Source: Ricinus communis (Eukaryota; Streptophyta; Magnoliopsida; Malpighiales; Euphorbiaceae). Taken from it: a stretch of DNA of 64,000 nucleotides. The notes beneath the pieces were generated by a model that was not told the origin of the DNA, made no database searches, and worked only from the letters and a program-made list of their open reading frames with translations. How positions within the stretch are numbered: position 1 is the stretch's first letter; every line of letters begins with the position of its first letter. Below, piece after piece: positions 34,506 through 45,090 of this stretch. The stretch is taken from contig NC_063257.1 of assembly GCF_019578655.1 (NCBI RefSeq), positions 16,554,001-16,618,000 on the forward strand, read 5' to 3'. The translations under genes and the position numbers were made by a program.

Positions 34506-35905
34506 GGTTAGACAGGAAAATAATAGAGCACTAAATTCCAACCTATCTGCACATCAAGTCGATTAAACAGAAGATAAGAATATTAAGGCCGGAATGGGTA
34601 GAGAAAATTCGAGAGGCGGTCGCTCAACAGGTAAAGGCTAATTTCCTTAATGTAGTTGACTATCCTAAATGGTTCGTCCCAGTCCCGAAGAAAGATGGAA
34701 AAGTAAGGATGTTTGTGGATTATCATGACCTGAACAAGACATGCCCTGAGGACATTTTCCCCTTCCTCACATTGATGTGATAGTCAACAGTGTCACTTCT
34801 AGTGCAATGTACTCTTTTCCCGATGGGTACTCTAGGTATAACCAGATCATGATGGCGGTAGTAGACAAGCTAAAGACATCATTCATCACCGAGTGGGGCA
34901 TATACTTCTATAAAGTTATGCCTTTTGAACTAAAGAATGTAAGAGAAACTTATCAGAGAGCAGTCACTACCTTGTTTCATGACATGATGCATAAGGAAGT
35001 GGAGGTGTATGTAGATGATATGATGGTAAAACTCTGAAACAAGGGAAGGGCATTTCCAGGCTCTTGATAATTTCTTAGAACAAGTGGAAAGGTATAACTT
35101 GAAGCTTAATCGGAAGAAGAGTGTACTCGGAGTAACTTCAAGGAAGCTGCTACGGCACATAGTGAGTCAGCGAGGAATAGAGTTTGATCCGAACAAGGTA
35201 AAGGCTATCCAAAAAATGTCAGCACCCAGATAAAGAAAAAAGTCAGAAGATTTCTTGGATGTTTATAATACACAGCAGGTTCATTTCCAAGCTGACAAGG
35301 GTTTGTGATCCCATATTCAAGCTTTTGAGGAAACACCAACCCATTGTGTGGGATGAGCATTGTCAGAAAGCCTTCGACAAGATCAAAGAGTATCTGATGA
35401 AGCCACCAGTATTGAAGCTGCTGAAAGATGGAAAATCACTAATTTTGTACTGGGCCTCGGGAGAGGAAGCCATGGGGGCAATGATAGTGCAATGTGGGCC
35501 TAATAACATTGGAGTATGCAGTCTATTATCTCAGTGAAAAGTTGCTACCTTATGAGTCAAAAGTATAACCTCGTGGAGAAGACGTGTTTGGCCATGATAT
35601 GGGCTATGAGGAAATTCAGATAGTACTTCTAATCTTATAGGGTGCAAACAATTTCAAAAATAGACCCATTGAAGTATCTATTTGAAACTTTATCTCTTAT
35701 AGTAAAATTGGCTAGATGGTTAGTGCTCGTAATAAAGTTCGACATCAAGTATGTCACCAAGAAGGTAGTCAAGGGTAGGGCTGTAGTAGAATTCTTAGCT
35801 CATAATGCGATTGAGGGAGATGACCCTTGGGATTTGGAGTTTCCTAATAACAATCTAGGGGCGATCGAGACTAAGAATGGAAGATGTATTTTAATGGAGT
35901 TGTAA
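34506..35905 (+). pseudogene. Gypsy reverse transcriptase and RNase H
   Basis: RT landmarks in order: 'LRPEWVEKIREAVAQQVKA', 'KWFVPVPKKDGKVRMFVDY', 'DLNKTCPEDIFPF', 'YSRYNQIMMAV', 'KTSFITEWGIYFYKVMPF', 'ETYQRAVTTLFHDMMHKEV' and the catalytic YVDDM near 35020. The connection and RNase H follow: 'FISKLTRVCDPIFKLLRKHQ', 'KAFDKIKEYLMKPPVL', 'LYWASGEEAMGAMI', then 'KIDPLKYLFETLS' and 'ARWLVLVIKFDIKYVTKKVV'. Stops and frame changes occur near 34775, 35037, 35245 and 35540-35640. It is inactive, but domain identity is clear. The best match in style is the Tat lineage. Confidence 0.92.
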
Positions 35906-36345
35906 ATGCAAAAGGTGCAGGGTTAGGAGTAGTTATGATCATGCTAGAAAGAGAAGGTGCCAATTGCCAAGAGATTGGACTTTAAAGTGAAAAATCACAT
36001 GGTGGACTATGAAGCATGTTTATTTGGATTAAAAGCGGTTATGGTTGCAGGAGCAAAGCAACTGATGGTCTACGAGGACTCCATGCTAGTAATTCAACAA
36101 GCCATCGAGGAATGGGATGTGAAAGAATAAAGGTTGAAGCCATATGTGAATTACCTCAGGGCTTTAGTTTACAACTTCTTTAGGTGTTTGTTCATACACT
36201 TGCCACAGGATGAGAACCAAATGAAAAATGCACTGGCCACCTTATGGTCCATGTGGAACAACACCTCGCAACTTCTAATGAAGCAGTTGGTGATCATGAA
36301 GTCAAGAGCATCTTGTTATCAGGGAAATAAGATAATGCAAGTTTA
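35906..36345 (+). pseudogene. Second RNase H (Tat-type aRNH)
   Basis: After the first RNase H, the frames read 'NAKGAGLGVVMI', 'KNHMVDYEACLFGLKAVMVA', 'GAKQLMVYEDSMLVIQQAIE' and 'FIHLPQDENQMKNALATL'. This is the G-x-G-x-V/I ... E-A/Y-x-A/C ... D-S/D-x-x-V/L ... N-x-x-A-D/N-x-L pattern of the second, archaeal-type RNase H of Tat elements. The final catalytic Asp position reads Asn (KNALATL). Stops and frame changes are present. Confidence 0.75.
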
Positions 36346-36379
36346 AATGGGACCATAAAAGAAGTCTTGGTTTTACGAT

Positions 36380-36599
36380 TTGAAAAGGTTCGTAGAAAAC
36401 ATGGTATATCTTAAGGAAACGATTGTGAAGGAAAGATATACGATGTGGATTCAGTCCAGGAACTACATCAGCCATGAAGGAGTGTTATACAGAATGATGA
36501 CTCCAAGCGTCCAGCTTCGATGTGTTACTAAAGCGGAAACACAGGTTATAATGGAGGAGATGCATAAAGGGGTATGCGGGTCTTATATGAACAACATAA
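36380..36599 (+). pseudogene. Integrase N-terminal part (first segment)
   Basis: 'YISHEGVLYRMMTPSVQLRC', 'VIMEEMHKGVCGSYMNN' is the segment with the first His pair of the HHCC zinc-binding domain. The reading degrades at about 36600, where unrelated LTR-like sequence begins. Confidence 0.75.
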
Positions 36600-37325
36600 T
36601 GTTAATAATGGAAATCCTAGTGCTACTACAAGCCAATCAAGGCAAGATCCTCTTTATATGGGAAGTGGACCGATCACAAGAGCAAGAGCCAAGAAGCTTA
36701 ATGATACAATGGTCTAGTTTATTCAAACTTTGGTGACAATCAATATGGTTGAAGAACAAGGCCCAAACAAGCCCAATGAACTGAATTGTTTCTTATTAAT
36801 CCAAGCTAAGAAGAATGAGCCTCAAGAGGCTTGAATGTATATTAGTTCTTGATTGGGAAGAACCTACCCTTATGTCGTTGCTTTTATATAGTTCAGCCAT
36901 CAAGCCATTTATTACTTTAAACTCTGTTTTTTTAGGCCTTTTTATGTTACTTGTTAAGTTTGGGCCTTAGTTAAGTTTATTAGGATTTATTTTGAGTGAG
37001 GCCAGCTCTTGCATATGGCGCCACACTCCTTAGGTTATCTTGAACCCTAAATATTCATTGTAAATACTTAAGGGTTATCATCTTGTAAGACTTTAACTTT
37101 GATATTAACTCGATGCTTAAGAGTGTTCTCTTTCTAAGTTCTTGCAAGTACTTATTGTTTGAACATTGCAACTTTTATTGATTGTTCATTGATAGCTAAA
37201 AGTTCCTTCAATAGATTGTTGTGAGTTCTCAATTGCATATCCTTTATCTTTTTCTTGATAGATCCTATACGAATTGATGTTGGTTTTATTCAACAGATTG
37301 TCTAGGGTCATATGAATTAACTAGA
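36600..37325 (+). repeat. LTR-like insertion within integrase
   Basis: It opens with coding remnants ('GPITRARAKKLNDTM' reading near 36670), like the C-terminal gypsy polyprotein segment. It goes on to a noncoding stretch with 'aggcccaaacaagcccaat', 'cttatatagttcagc' and 'tgaaccctaaatattcattg', typical of chromovirus-type LTRs. It interrupts the integrase zinc domain, which resumes with MRQGYYWLTMEKDC at 37332. Ends were not resolved to the base. Confidence 0.5.
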
Positions 37326-37390
37326 AAGGTTATGCGTCAAGGTTATTATTGGTTAACAATGGAGAAGGACTGTATAGCTATAGTAAGTAA
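37326..37390 (+). pseudogene. Integrase zinc domain, second segment
   Basis: MRQGYYWLTMEKDCIAIVS is the part between His and Cys pairs. The reading is cut by LTR 5 at 37391. Confidence 0.75.
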
Positions 37391-38839
37391 TGATTGCTAT
37401 CTATGCAGCTACAATCTAAGACAGTGTACTTATCGATGCAATCTAGCACTAATGGTGAGTATCAAGGTCGTATTCCTCGGGAAAGTGAAAGCCCAGAGTT
37501 ACTCCTTTGTTCTCTGTTATATTAGCCTAAAATGAATGATGAATAATGCCTAAATTAACTAATAGCTACTCTAATTGTTATCTAACTACGGCTACTAAGG
37601 AAGGATTAATTCAAGTTAAGGAATAACCCCTTGGGAATTCTTGTCTCTAGGGAATGGAAACTAAAGATGGAATTAATTGATTGAATTCAATTTCCATAGA
37701 AAAATCTCTACGCAATTAACGCCTTTCTCAAGGACACTAACATCTTAACTTAGATTAATTAGGTTGAAATCTCTTCCTAACTCTAATTATCCAAATTAGC
37801 ATTATGTACCATTTAACACTATTGAGAGTTGTTAATTCTCAATCCGGTAGAACGAACACCCTATCTCTAGGCGAATTCAATTCTAGGTTGCAAAGGACAA
37901 TCCAAACCTAAACGTCTTTCTCAAGAACATTCAAATTCCAATAATCATTCAATAAGGTATGAAGAACAAATCAATAAGCACTTCCATTGCAAACCAATAT
38001 TAAAAATCAATACATTCAATTCAAAAGTGAAGTACAAAAATCCCTAGATAAAGAACCCCAATGGGTTAACAAGTTTAGCTAATCATATTCATTATCAAAA
38101 CCCACAAGAATTCAATTACAAAAAAATGAGTAAAGGTAGAGAAACCCGAATACACCCTTGGATGAGAGTAAACAGCTCTAATTCCTCTTGCCCAATCTTG
38201 AATCGATTCTTGTTCCCCTTTGCTCGAATTGAAACCAATCAACGAACCTCGCCCATTCTTTAATCTTTGAAGGGAATCCAATTGAAACCTTGGTCCAAGT
38301 CTCCTTTTTCCTTGGTTCCAGCTTAGAAAACCCTTAGAGAGATAAAGAAATGAGTTTGGGACGTCCTCACCCTCCTTTTTTTTCCCTCTTTTCTTTCTTT
38401 TAATTAATTTGTCCAGCTGCCGCGAACATGGCCATGTTGATGCCTGTGTTGGGAACACAGCCTGGTGTTGATGCCTGTGTTGGGAATACGGCCTGGTGTT
38501 GATGCCCGTGTTGCTCTCTGTGGTCATGCTCCTTAACGCATCTTTTTTCCTGTTGTCAAATGCACCCAACACGGCCGTTTTGGTGCCCGTGTTGGGAACA
38601 CGGCCAGTGTTAAAACCAACATGGCCGTGTTCAGCTTCCTCATGCGCAAACTTGACTTGTTTCGGCAACTTTGACGTCCAATTCTGCTTCAATTCTTCCC
38701 TTTATCACTCTTTGGCTCCTTTTGGACCTAATGCACACAAACAGACGCATAGGGTGAGTGTTGGGACCAATTCACATCCAAATGTACATAAAATCAGCCT
38801 TAAAATCCCCATTTAGATGTGTGTATTCTACGCACATCA
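37391..38839 (-). repeat. Family-A LTR 5, divergent solo LTR
   Basis: About 1449 bp. The left 110 bases ('agctacaatctaag' through 'aaagcccagagttactcctt') match LTR 1. The middle is diverged, and a CACGGCC/GTGTTGGGAACACGG array lies at 38420-38640. The right end is TACGCACATCA. GTAA adjoins both ends, a possible target duplication. A 205-codon minus-strand ORF (38075-38692) runs through the array and has no domain, so it is not called. Confidence 0.8.
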
Positions 38840-39777
38840 GTAAGGAAAAGTTATGGAGTGCCAACTCTAATGTGCCTTGAGTCACATACCTTCGACCGAG
38901 CTTCATAATTTAACATCCCCATGGCCTTTTGCAGCTTGGGGAATCAACATAATTAGAGAGATAAAACCTCCTTCAAATAGTTATAGTTACATAGTCATGG
39001 CGACTGATTACTTTTCCAAGTGGATCGAGGCCAAGTCATTCACTATTGTGGGAGCAAGACAAATGGCTAGATTTATAGAGAAGAACTTGATCTGAAGGTA
39101 TGAGGTCCCACATCACATTATGACAGACAACAGTGTGCAGTTCATGAGTGAAATAGTAGATATGTTAGTAGAATACAAGATCGAACATCACAGGTCTTCT
39201 CCATATAGACCTTAGGCAAATGGAAAGGTGGAAGCAGCCAACAAAAACTTAAAGAAAATACTCGAAGATGGTGTGGAATCACAAAGATTGGTCGTTTCGA
39301 TTACCTTTTGGACTTTGGGGATATCAAACTGAGCCGACATCAACAGGACAGACTCCATACTCTTTAGTTTAAGGGACTGAAACGTTCTTGCCAATTGAGC
39401 TGAGATTCAAATCTTTAAGAGTTGTATTAGAGGCTGGGATACCAGAGTACTAGTGGATTAAGTAGAGATACCAACAATTGACTTTGATCGATGAAAAGAG
39501 GATGAAAGCCCTTTATCACATGCAGTTGTACCAGAAGCAAATAACTAGGACATTCAATAAGAAAGTAAAGCTAGTGAATATCAAAGTTGGTGACTTGCTG
39601 TTGAAACAAATAAGACCTACCGTGTTTGACCAAAAAGGGAATTTCAGGCCTAATTGGGAAGGCTCTTACTCGGTAAAGAAAATTATGCCTAAGGGTGCCG
39701 CTAAGATCTCAGACTTGGAAGGTAACAAATTTTCTGAGCCAATTAACCTGTTTCGTCTCAAGAAATACTATGTATAA
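38840..39777 (+). pseudogene. Integrase core and C-terminal domain
   Basis: It resumes with 'PSTELHNLTSPWPFAAWGIN', then 'IVMATDYFSKWIEAKSF', 'TDNSVQFMSEIVDML', 'SSPYRP*ANGKVEAANKNLK' and, in 39478-39777, the C-terminal domain 'ALYHMQLYQKQITRTFNKKV', 'NWEGSYSVKKIMPKGAAKIS' ending LFRLKKYYV. Of the DDE triad, the second Asp (TDNS) and the Glu (KVEAAN) are visible. The first position reads Asn in WGINII, where Asp is expected. Stops occur after KNLI and in YRP*AN. Dead. Confidence 0.9.
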
Positions 39778-40049
39778 AAGTAATAATAGAAAAAATAGCA
39801 TATTAATCAGAACACCTGAAATAGAATGGTCAAGCAAAAATCAGGGCAATGAGAGAAAATAATAAGCTACAAAATCTGAAAAGACTGGCTGATAATATGA
39901 GTTGTATCATGAGAAAGTAAAATGTACCTATTTGAGCCTTTACTAAATGAATAAATTATATAGAATTTTTATTAAACATACATATGTTTGTTTATTTCTA
40001 CTCTACGCACTAATTGAAGAAAAAAAGGACTAAGCTAAAGTCTTAAGCA
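39778..40049 (+). other. Post-integrase noncoding region
   Basis: It resembles 3480-3660 of the first Tat remnant ('aaaatctgaaaagactggct' and 'agaatttttattaaac'). There is no ORF. It marks the start of the 3' region. Confidence 0.6.
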
Positions 40050-41361
40050 AAATAAATGAGATATAAAAAGAAGCATATTTTCATCTTCTCCTTCTCTTTG
40101 CATATGCATTTTTAGAATCAGCAGCTAGCTCTCGAGTCCTCTTGAACCTTGTAAATCTAAGAGAAGTGGTAATCTGAAGCTTGACCCAAGCTTTGAATTT
40201 GTCATATGTGGTCAATCGCCCTCGAAGTCAAGGTTGCGCTCTATATCTCGAGGGGGCTAGGATCTCTCCATTATATCTAGGAAATTTTTGTCTCAGTGGG
40301 AAGCCTTTGAATACATGAGGGAATTCCAGAATTTGTTGTGTTTGCCCGTATTAACGGCAAAGTCTTGCAGGTGTGAAGAAGGTGGATGCCCACGGTCCAG
40401 ATAAAGGCACGCAATCGTCGTACACCATGAGTGTGACAGCTTGATTCTCCACCAGGGGCAAGTCCGACGGATAAATATGTGGAATGCCCTTCATCCAAAA
40501 AACCCAGCCATCATGGTCTCGAGGGGTAGTAACTGATCGAACTTGCACGTGCTTCAACTTATACTTATGAATGTTCCATAAGATAGTCAGTATCTGAAGC
40601 TTCTCGCACAGCAAAATTTGCAAAAAGAAAGGAAAGAAAAGAAAAGAAAAGAAAGAGAAAATGATAGCTAAGTTGAAAACCCGAAATGGCGGCTTAGGCA
40701 AAAGAAAAGTCTGCTAAGTTGAACACCCAAAAGGGTGGTGACTTAGGCAAAGATTAAGGCAAAAATAATAAAAGAGAAAAGAGATTTGGCTGCATACTTG
40801 CAAGAGAACAAGGCTGCCAGCAAACCGTTGATAGGTCTTGTACATGTCTAACCCAATGATGGTTTCAGCTGAGATGACTAGAACTGGATCTGCTCCATGC
40901 TCCACCTGATCAATAATGGCAGCAATTTTGATATCTCCCCCTCCTTGAGGAGAAATTAGCAGGAATTGGGCATAAAGGCAAAAGCCTATCATCCTAATCC
41001 AAGTAGGTGTTCCTCTTTCTTTCTTCTAATAATAGGAAATCAAGAAAATGAGAGTAATGTATTCACTAACATAATAGGAAAGTACCTCAACAGGGGCCAT
41101 TTTGAATAGCTCTACCAATTTTCCAAGAAAAGGGTCACCAAGCCTTGGCAAAGGAATCATATGAGTAGAATCCATGGGGCATTCAAGAATGGCAGAGAAT
41201 TCTTCAATTATAGGACATAGCTCCTGCCCATGAATCGAAAAACATGGTCTCTTGGGTACAAAATTTGACGATAGAGTGAAGAAACCCATAATCAAGCTTA
41301 GTATGTTGCATAGCTTTAAAGCCGGAAAGGTGAAATTTCCTAAGTTTGATCCATTCATCAC
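40050..41361 (-). pseudogene. Antisense DUF7745-like ORF remnant
   Basis: Read on the minus strand from 41361: 'NLGNFTFPALKLCNILSLIM', 'FVPKRPCFSIHGQELCPIIE' and 'EFSAILECPMDS' form the start of the plant domain annotated DUF7745. Then, after a gap, 'KIAAIIDQVEHGADPVLVIS', 'AETIIGLDMYKT' and (40351-40701) 'VRSVTTPRDHDGWVFWMKGI' and 'GPWASTFFTPARLCR'. Segments lie in different frames with noncoding sequence between them; introns or decay cannot be told apart. Function is unknown. Position after a Tat integrase and opposite to it fits the antisense extra ORFs reported for plant gypsy elements. Confidence 0.6.
40668..40760 (+). repeat. Two tandem ~46 bp repeats
   Basis: CTAAGTTGAAAACCCGAAAT at 40668 and CTAAGTTGAACACCCAAAAG at 40714, each ending in 'ACTTAGGCAAA' or 'GCTTAGGCAAA'. 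It is the same repeat as at 3976-4113, linking the two Tat copies. Confidence 0.85.
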
Positions 41362-42514
41362 CAGTTAGAGTTTTAAGAAGAGTTTAGAGGGCTTTAGCGC
41401 TTTTCTAAGTCATTTTGTTCACCTTTGGGGTTGTGAATCATGTATGGGGAAGTGTGAGGGATGCATGTGTATTTAAAAGCCTCAAATCAGTATCTAAATT
41501 GGACTCTACAACTGTAAAGCCGAATCAATAACCATACAGTTGATCGGCTGTGCACACAACCGAATCAGCTATGTGATGTCATCGGGTGATTTCGCAAAAT
41601 TTTAAGGGATTTTTGGTGTTTCCTCAGTCTCGAGACATGTGCATACCCAAAATATACAATATTGGGAAGAAAATGATGACAATGCATGGATTTAAATATC
41701 AAAGTATGAAATTTTATATCTTAGAAAAGTTGAGTTTTATATAAAGGCGGTGAAAAGCAAAAAAAATACATGAAATGGCAGAAAAATCCAAAGTCGGGGC
41801 TCTCTCCCGAGTCTCCCACCCCCCCGTCAGAGTCGGTGTCCATCCTTTGGGTCCACAAAGTAGATAGCTGAAGCGTTAGAGTATCAATCCTATAATGTTG
41901 GGCCTCAATCTAGCGCTGCCGATCATCTACTTGCCCTTGCATACCCTCGTGGTCCCTTTGAAGAGAACCTAAAAGGAAATTAGTTAGTATATTTCATACA
42001 TGCATACATTTTGCACTTCATAAATTATTTTGATTCTTACCCGCCAATCCTCGTCAAGGACAAAGAACTGCCTCCTTGCAGCATTGACTAGCAGATGTAC
42101 GTACTCAAATTGATCTCTATAGACCTGTGTGATAGTTTCTATATATTACTAACATTTCAGGAAATGAAAAGATGTGAAATATCAAAAGGAATACAATTTA
42201 TATGTGTGCAAATGCTCAGAGTAAACTTTGGTAGAAGGCCACTCTCCATGGCGAGCCGATGCTCTATAATGCCGATGGAACTCCCGTCTGAGACCATCGG
42301 ATCCGAGAGGAATGCAATACTTTTGGGCACCACTTCTAGCATCATTGTAGGAGGTGCCTCGGATGCAGCACCTACAGAGGAGCCCGAGACATGTGAAGGT
42401 CTCTAGTGGCAAGTAGACCGTCCCTCTGTCGGCTCAGAAGCTAGGGGCGCGCGGCGAATGAATTGTGGCATGATAACCAAATGAGTTATCAAGCGAAGTA
42501 AAGAAAATGAAAAT
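41362..42514. other. Noncoding interval between antisense ORFs
   Basis: No domain was recognised. 41500-41600 contains 'aagccgaatc', 'ttgatcggctgtg' and 'accgaatcagct', a small array of AGCCGA/TCGGCT words like those in the LTRs at 56 and 61-62 kb. 41790-41850 is C-rich. Confidence 0.45.
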
Positions 42515-43917
42515 TCAAGCAAAGTCAAGAACAAACCTGAGCCATGATGTCATCACTAAGAGGCACGGGTGGCCGAGTAATTTAGGAATGAAGGAGGTGT
42601 AGTCTGTCCTCCGGGACCGGATGGTGAGGTCCTCAAAGTCGTGAAATCCCTCTAGACTCTTGGTCAGCTCCTCATCGACGAGGTCGACAATCCAAAACAT
42701 GGAAAGAAGGGGAGATAACAGAACTTGACACCTGATAGACCCTCTCTCCCAGCCATATATCCTCTCACCTAGGAACCAAGCTCGACAAGCGAGGCCAACT
42801 AGGAGAACCCTCCTATGATCAAGGTCTGCAGCAAAAAGCATGCAGTGGGCCTAATGACGATACTCGCCCAACGAGTCACTACAAATCTGCAAATTGCAAA
42901 GGTAAGTAGCTAGAACTTGTAAAACACATATATAACTAATAAATTTTCTTTCTACTTTGTCCCAAATCAAGGAGTTGATCCACATGCGATGCACATGGAC
43001 TTGTACCCACTCTAAGGGGATGCTCCTGCTCGAGCCCTAGTGGCTCAAGCGTTGGAAGGCTCGAGAAGTACTGATAGGCTGTGAGCCTACCAGAAGGCCA
43101 ATCTCCAAAGTCCAAACCTGTAAAACAAGAGTCAGTTGCTGCTACGTAAATATAAGAAAGCATAAAATGAAGAAATCCAAATGGATAGAACTTATGTGAA
43201 CTGTATGCCAGAAGCTACAAATCCTTTTGCTTCCTCGCACTGTAATGTCCATCTGGTGGTACAGGTAGGCAAAAGTTGCAAATCCCTAATTAAAAGAGAA
43301 GACTTGGTCCAAATCCCACAAAAGGGCCAAAAAATGAAAGTTCAGTGGATTCCTCGAATCGCTAAACAGGATAGTTCTGAAGAGATATACCAAGAAGGTC
43401 CGAGCCATCTGATCCACCTCCCCAGCATTCCAGGGCACGAAACCCTTGTAGCGGCGAGGAACATTCTGATAAGCTATGCACTATATATTCTTGCATGCTG
43501 GCAAGAACCCGAGTAAGTTCGTAATATAATGCTGTCGAACATCAGAGCGATGATCGTGAATCGCGTCATCAAAAGGTAAAGGCATACCTATGAAGTCTAT
43601 CCCTATAATGGCAACAAATGAAAATGGGGAAAGAGTCAACTCACCAAGCAGAGTGTGGAATGTGTGGGTGATGTCCATCCAGCTCTCTAGTAGGGTATAG
43701 ACCGAAGTGTGATCCGTCCTCTTGGTGACTGACGGAAGTGTAACAACAAATCGGTAGAATCCAATATCGTCGATCTTGGCTTGAATAGAGCTTGATAGCT
43801 CGTCAAACCACTCACGAGCATCATAGAAGTTTTCAGTGAACCAAATCGATACATCACTTTAGAAAGCACGAATAAAGATATGTGAACACAATGCACACAC
43901 ATAAAGACCCCAAACAA
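42515..43917 (-). pseudogene. Antisense plant mobile domain (PMD)-like ORF remnant
   Basis: The minus-strand reading from 43860 gives 'WFTENFYDAREWFDELSSSI', 'IDDIGFYRFVVTLPSVTKRT', 'DHTSVYTLLESWMDITHTFH' and 'LTLSPFSFVAIIGIDFIGMP'. Then (43200-43480) come 'RTFLVYLFRTILFSDSRNPL' and 'FLALLWDLDQVFSF', followed by (42515-42841) 'RRVLLVGLACRAWFLGERIY' and 'RSRRTDYTSFIP'. This is the order of the aminotransferase-like plant mobile domain. Stops and spacing indicate a degenerate, intron-containing or broken gene. A homologous piece lies at 54490-54790. It is likely carried by the retroelement rather than a host gene; the activity is unknown. Confidence 0.65.
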
Positions 43918-45090
43918 GTAAGTATGTTGTTTTATTGCTATTTTATGTTGAAAAACCTAAAAACCCGATTTTCAACCGACTTATGTATTAGACCAAACCT
44001 CATAAGATAAATAATATTTGAAACACTATATACAAATAAGGATAGTGCGGATATTTTAGATGAAAAATAATGATTGATTAATAAAAAAAATTAACAAAAG
44101 AATATAATAATTAATTTTGTTAAATGAAAAGAATATTAAAATTAATTATTAAAAATAGAAAAATTTATTAGTCGACCCAATAAAAAAAGGTAAAAATGAA
44201 AGAGATGGGAGCAAAAATGTAAAGAGTGATATACATAATTATTAGGCTAGAACCCATGACCAACAGGTCAACCAAGGAGCAAGCCCTTGTGCAAGAGGAA
44301 AATAACGTATGGTACAAAAATCAAAGAAGTCTTAACAGCATGTATAGCCAGAAATTGGCAGGGACTAGACCAGGAATTCAATGTATTTAGCCATCTATCC
44401 TTTAAAGCCAAAAGAGACAATCTCTTCTCATGCAAAAGTCCTTGAATTTCACGCCCTATGTACAACCCAAAAATCAAGCGACTAAGCCTAACACTTTTCT
44501 CTTTCCTCTGCAAGAGCATAATATGTATCCTTACAAATCTATTATTCATTTGCTACAGCCCCACAGAGGTAATTAAACCTTTATAGTTGTATAACAGCCA
44601 AATAGAAAATATAGTAAAGTAAGAGTAGCTCGGGATAAAACTTTAAGATGTGTAAATTATCTTAAAAATAGGCTAATTACACAACACCTAAAAGTAAATA
44701 CAGCTCAACCTATATTTAGATGCGAAATGTGTTTAACTTTCAGATTGTTTCTCGCAACTCAGTTTACAAAACAGACTGTGCTATAATACTTAATGTAACT
44801 CATAAGTACTTGCAATAATAGACTGAACAAAATCATCATCTAGAAAAAGAAGAGAAGAATAGATAATTTGTGGTGGGGGTAAATAAATTGGAAATCATGA
44901 CATTAGAACCAATTAAATTGCAGAACTCATCTTCTTACACATACATACAGAAATACAAATTACAAATAGAAAAAGATCTAGAACATGAATAAGAAATATA
45001 ATGCAGCAAACTAAAAAGAAATTTTGTATTGTCATATCTGAAAAAATAGGCAATAACAACAAGCTCTGTAATATAGTTAAGTCGACTAAC
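43918..45090. other. AT-rich interval and open intron of macro gene
   Basis: It starts within the retroelement 3' region (43918-44220, AT-rich). 44221-45090 lies downstream of the last macro-gene exon and begins, on the minus strand, as its intron (GTTAGT donor at 45090). I searched by eye for the expected next exons (CRAL-TRIO part) and saw none. A 93-codon minus ORF at 44268-44549 has no clear domain. Confidence 0.5.

Larger units (their letters stand above)
27736..44220 (+). mobile_element. Tat-lineage gypsy element, nested and rearranged
   Basis: The order is gag end with Cys-His motif, protease, RT, RNase H, a second RNase H, integrase, then 3' noncoding DNA with antisense ORFs. A second RNase H before integrase and antisense ORFs after it are features of the Tat lineage (established knowledge). 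Insertions inside it: ELM2/SANT fragment (28377-29841), solo LTR 4 (30696-32264), an LTR-like insert (about 36600-37325) and LTR 5 (37391-38839). The gag-pro segment is duplicated (28041-32600 and 32601-34124). No terminal LTRs of this copy were identified, so the outer limits are approximate. All coding parts carry stops. Confidence 0.75.

Noticed and set aside
38075..38692. 205-codon minus-strand ORF
   Set aside because: It lies fully within LTR 5 and spans its array; no domain and not conserved in sister LTRs.
27184..44220. Calling the second Tat element complete with its own LTRs
   Set aside because: No matching LTR pair or target duplication was found at its limits; all LTRs inside belong to other insertions.
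44224..44300. tRNA-like or SINE-like text ('catgggttctagcc' on the minus strand)
   Set aside because: It resembles a B box only loosely; no foldable tRNA or A box at proper spacing was seen.
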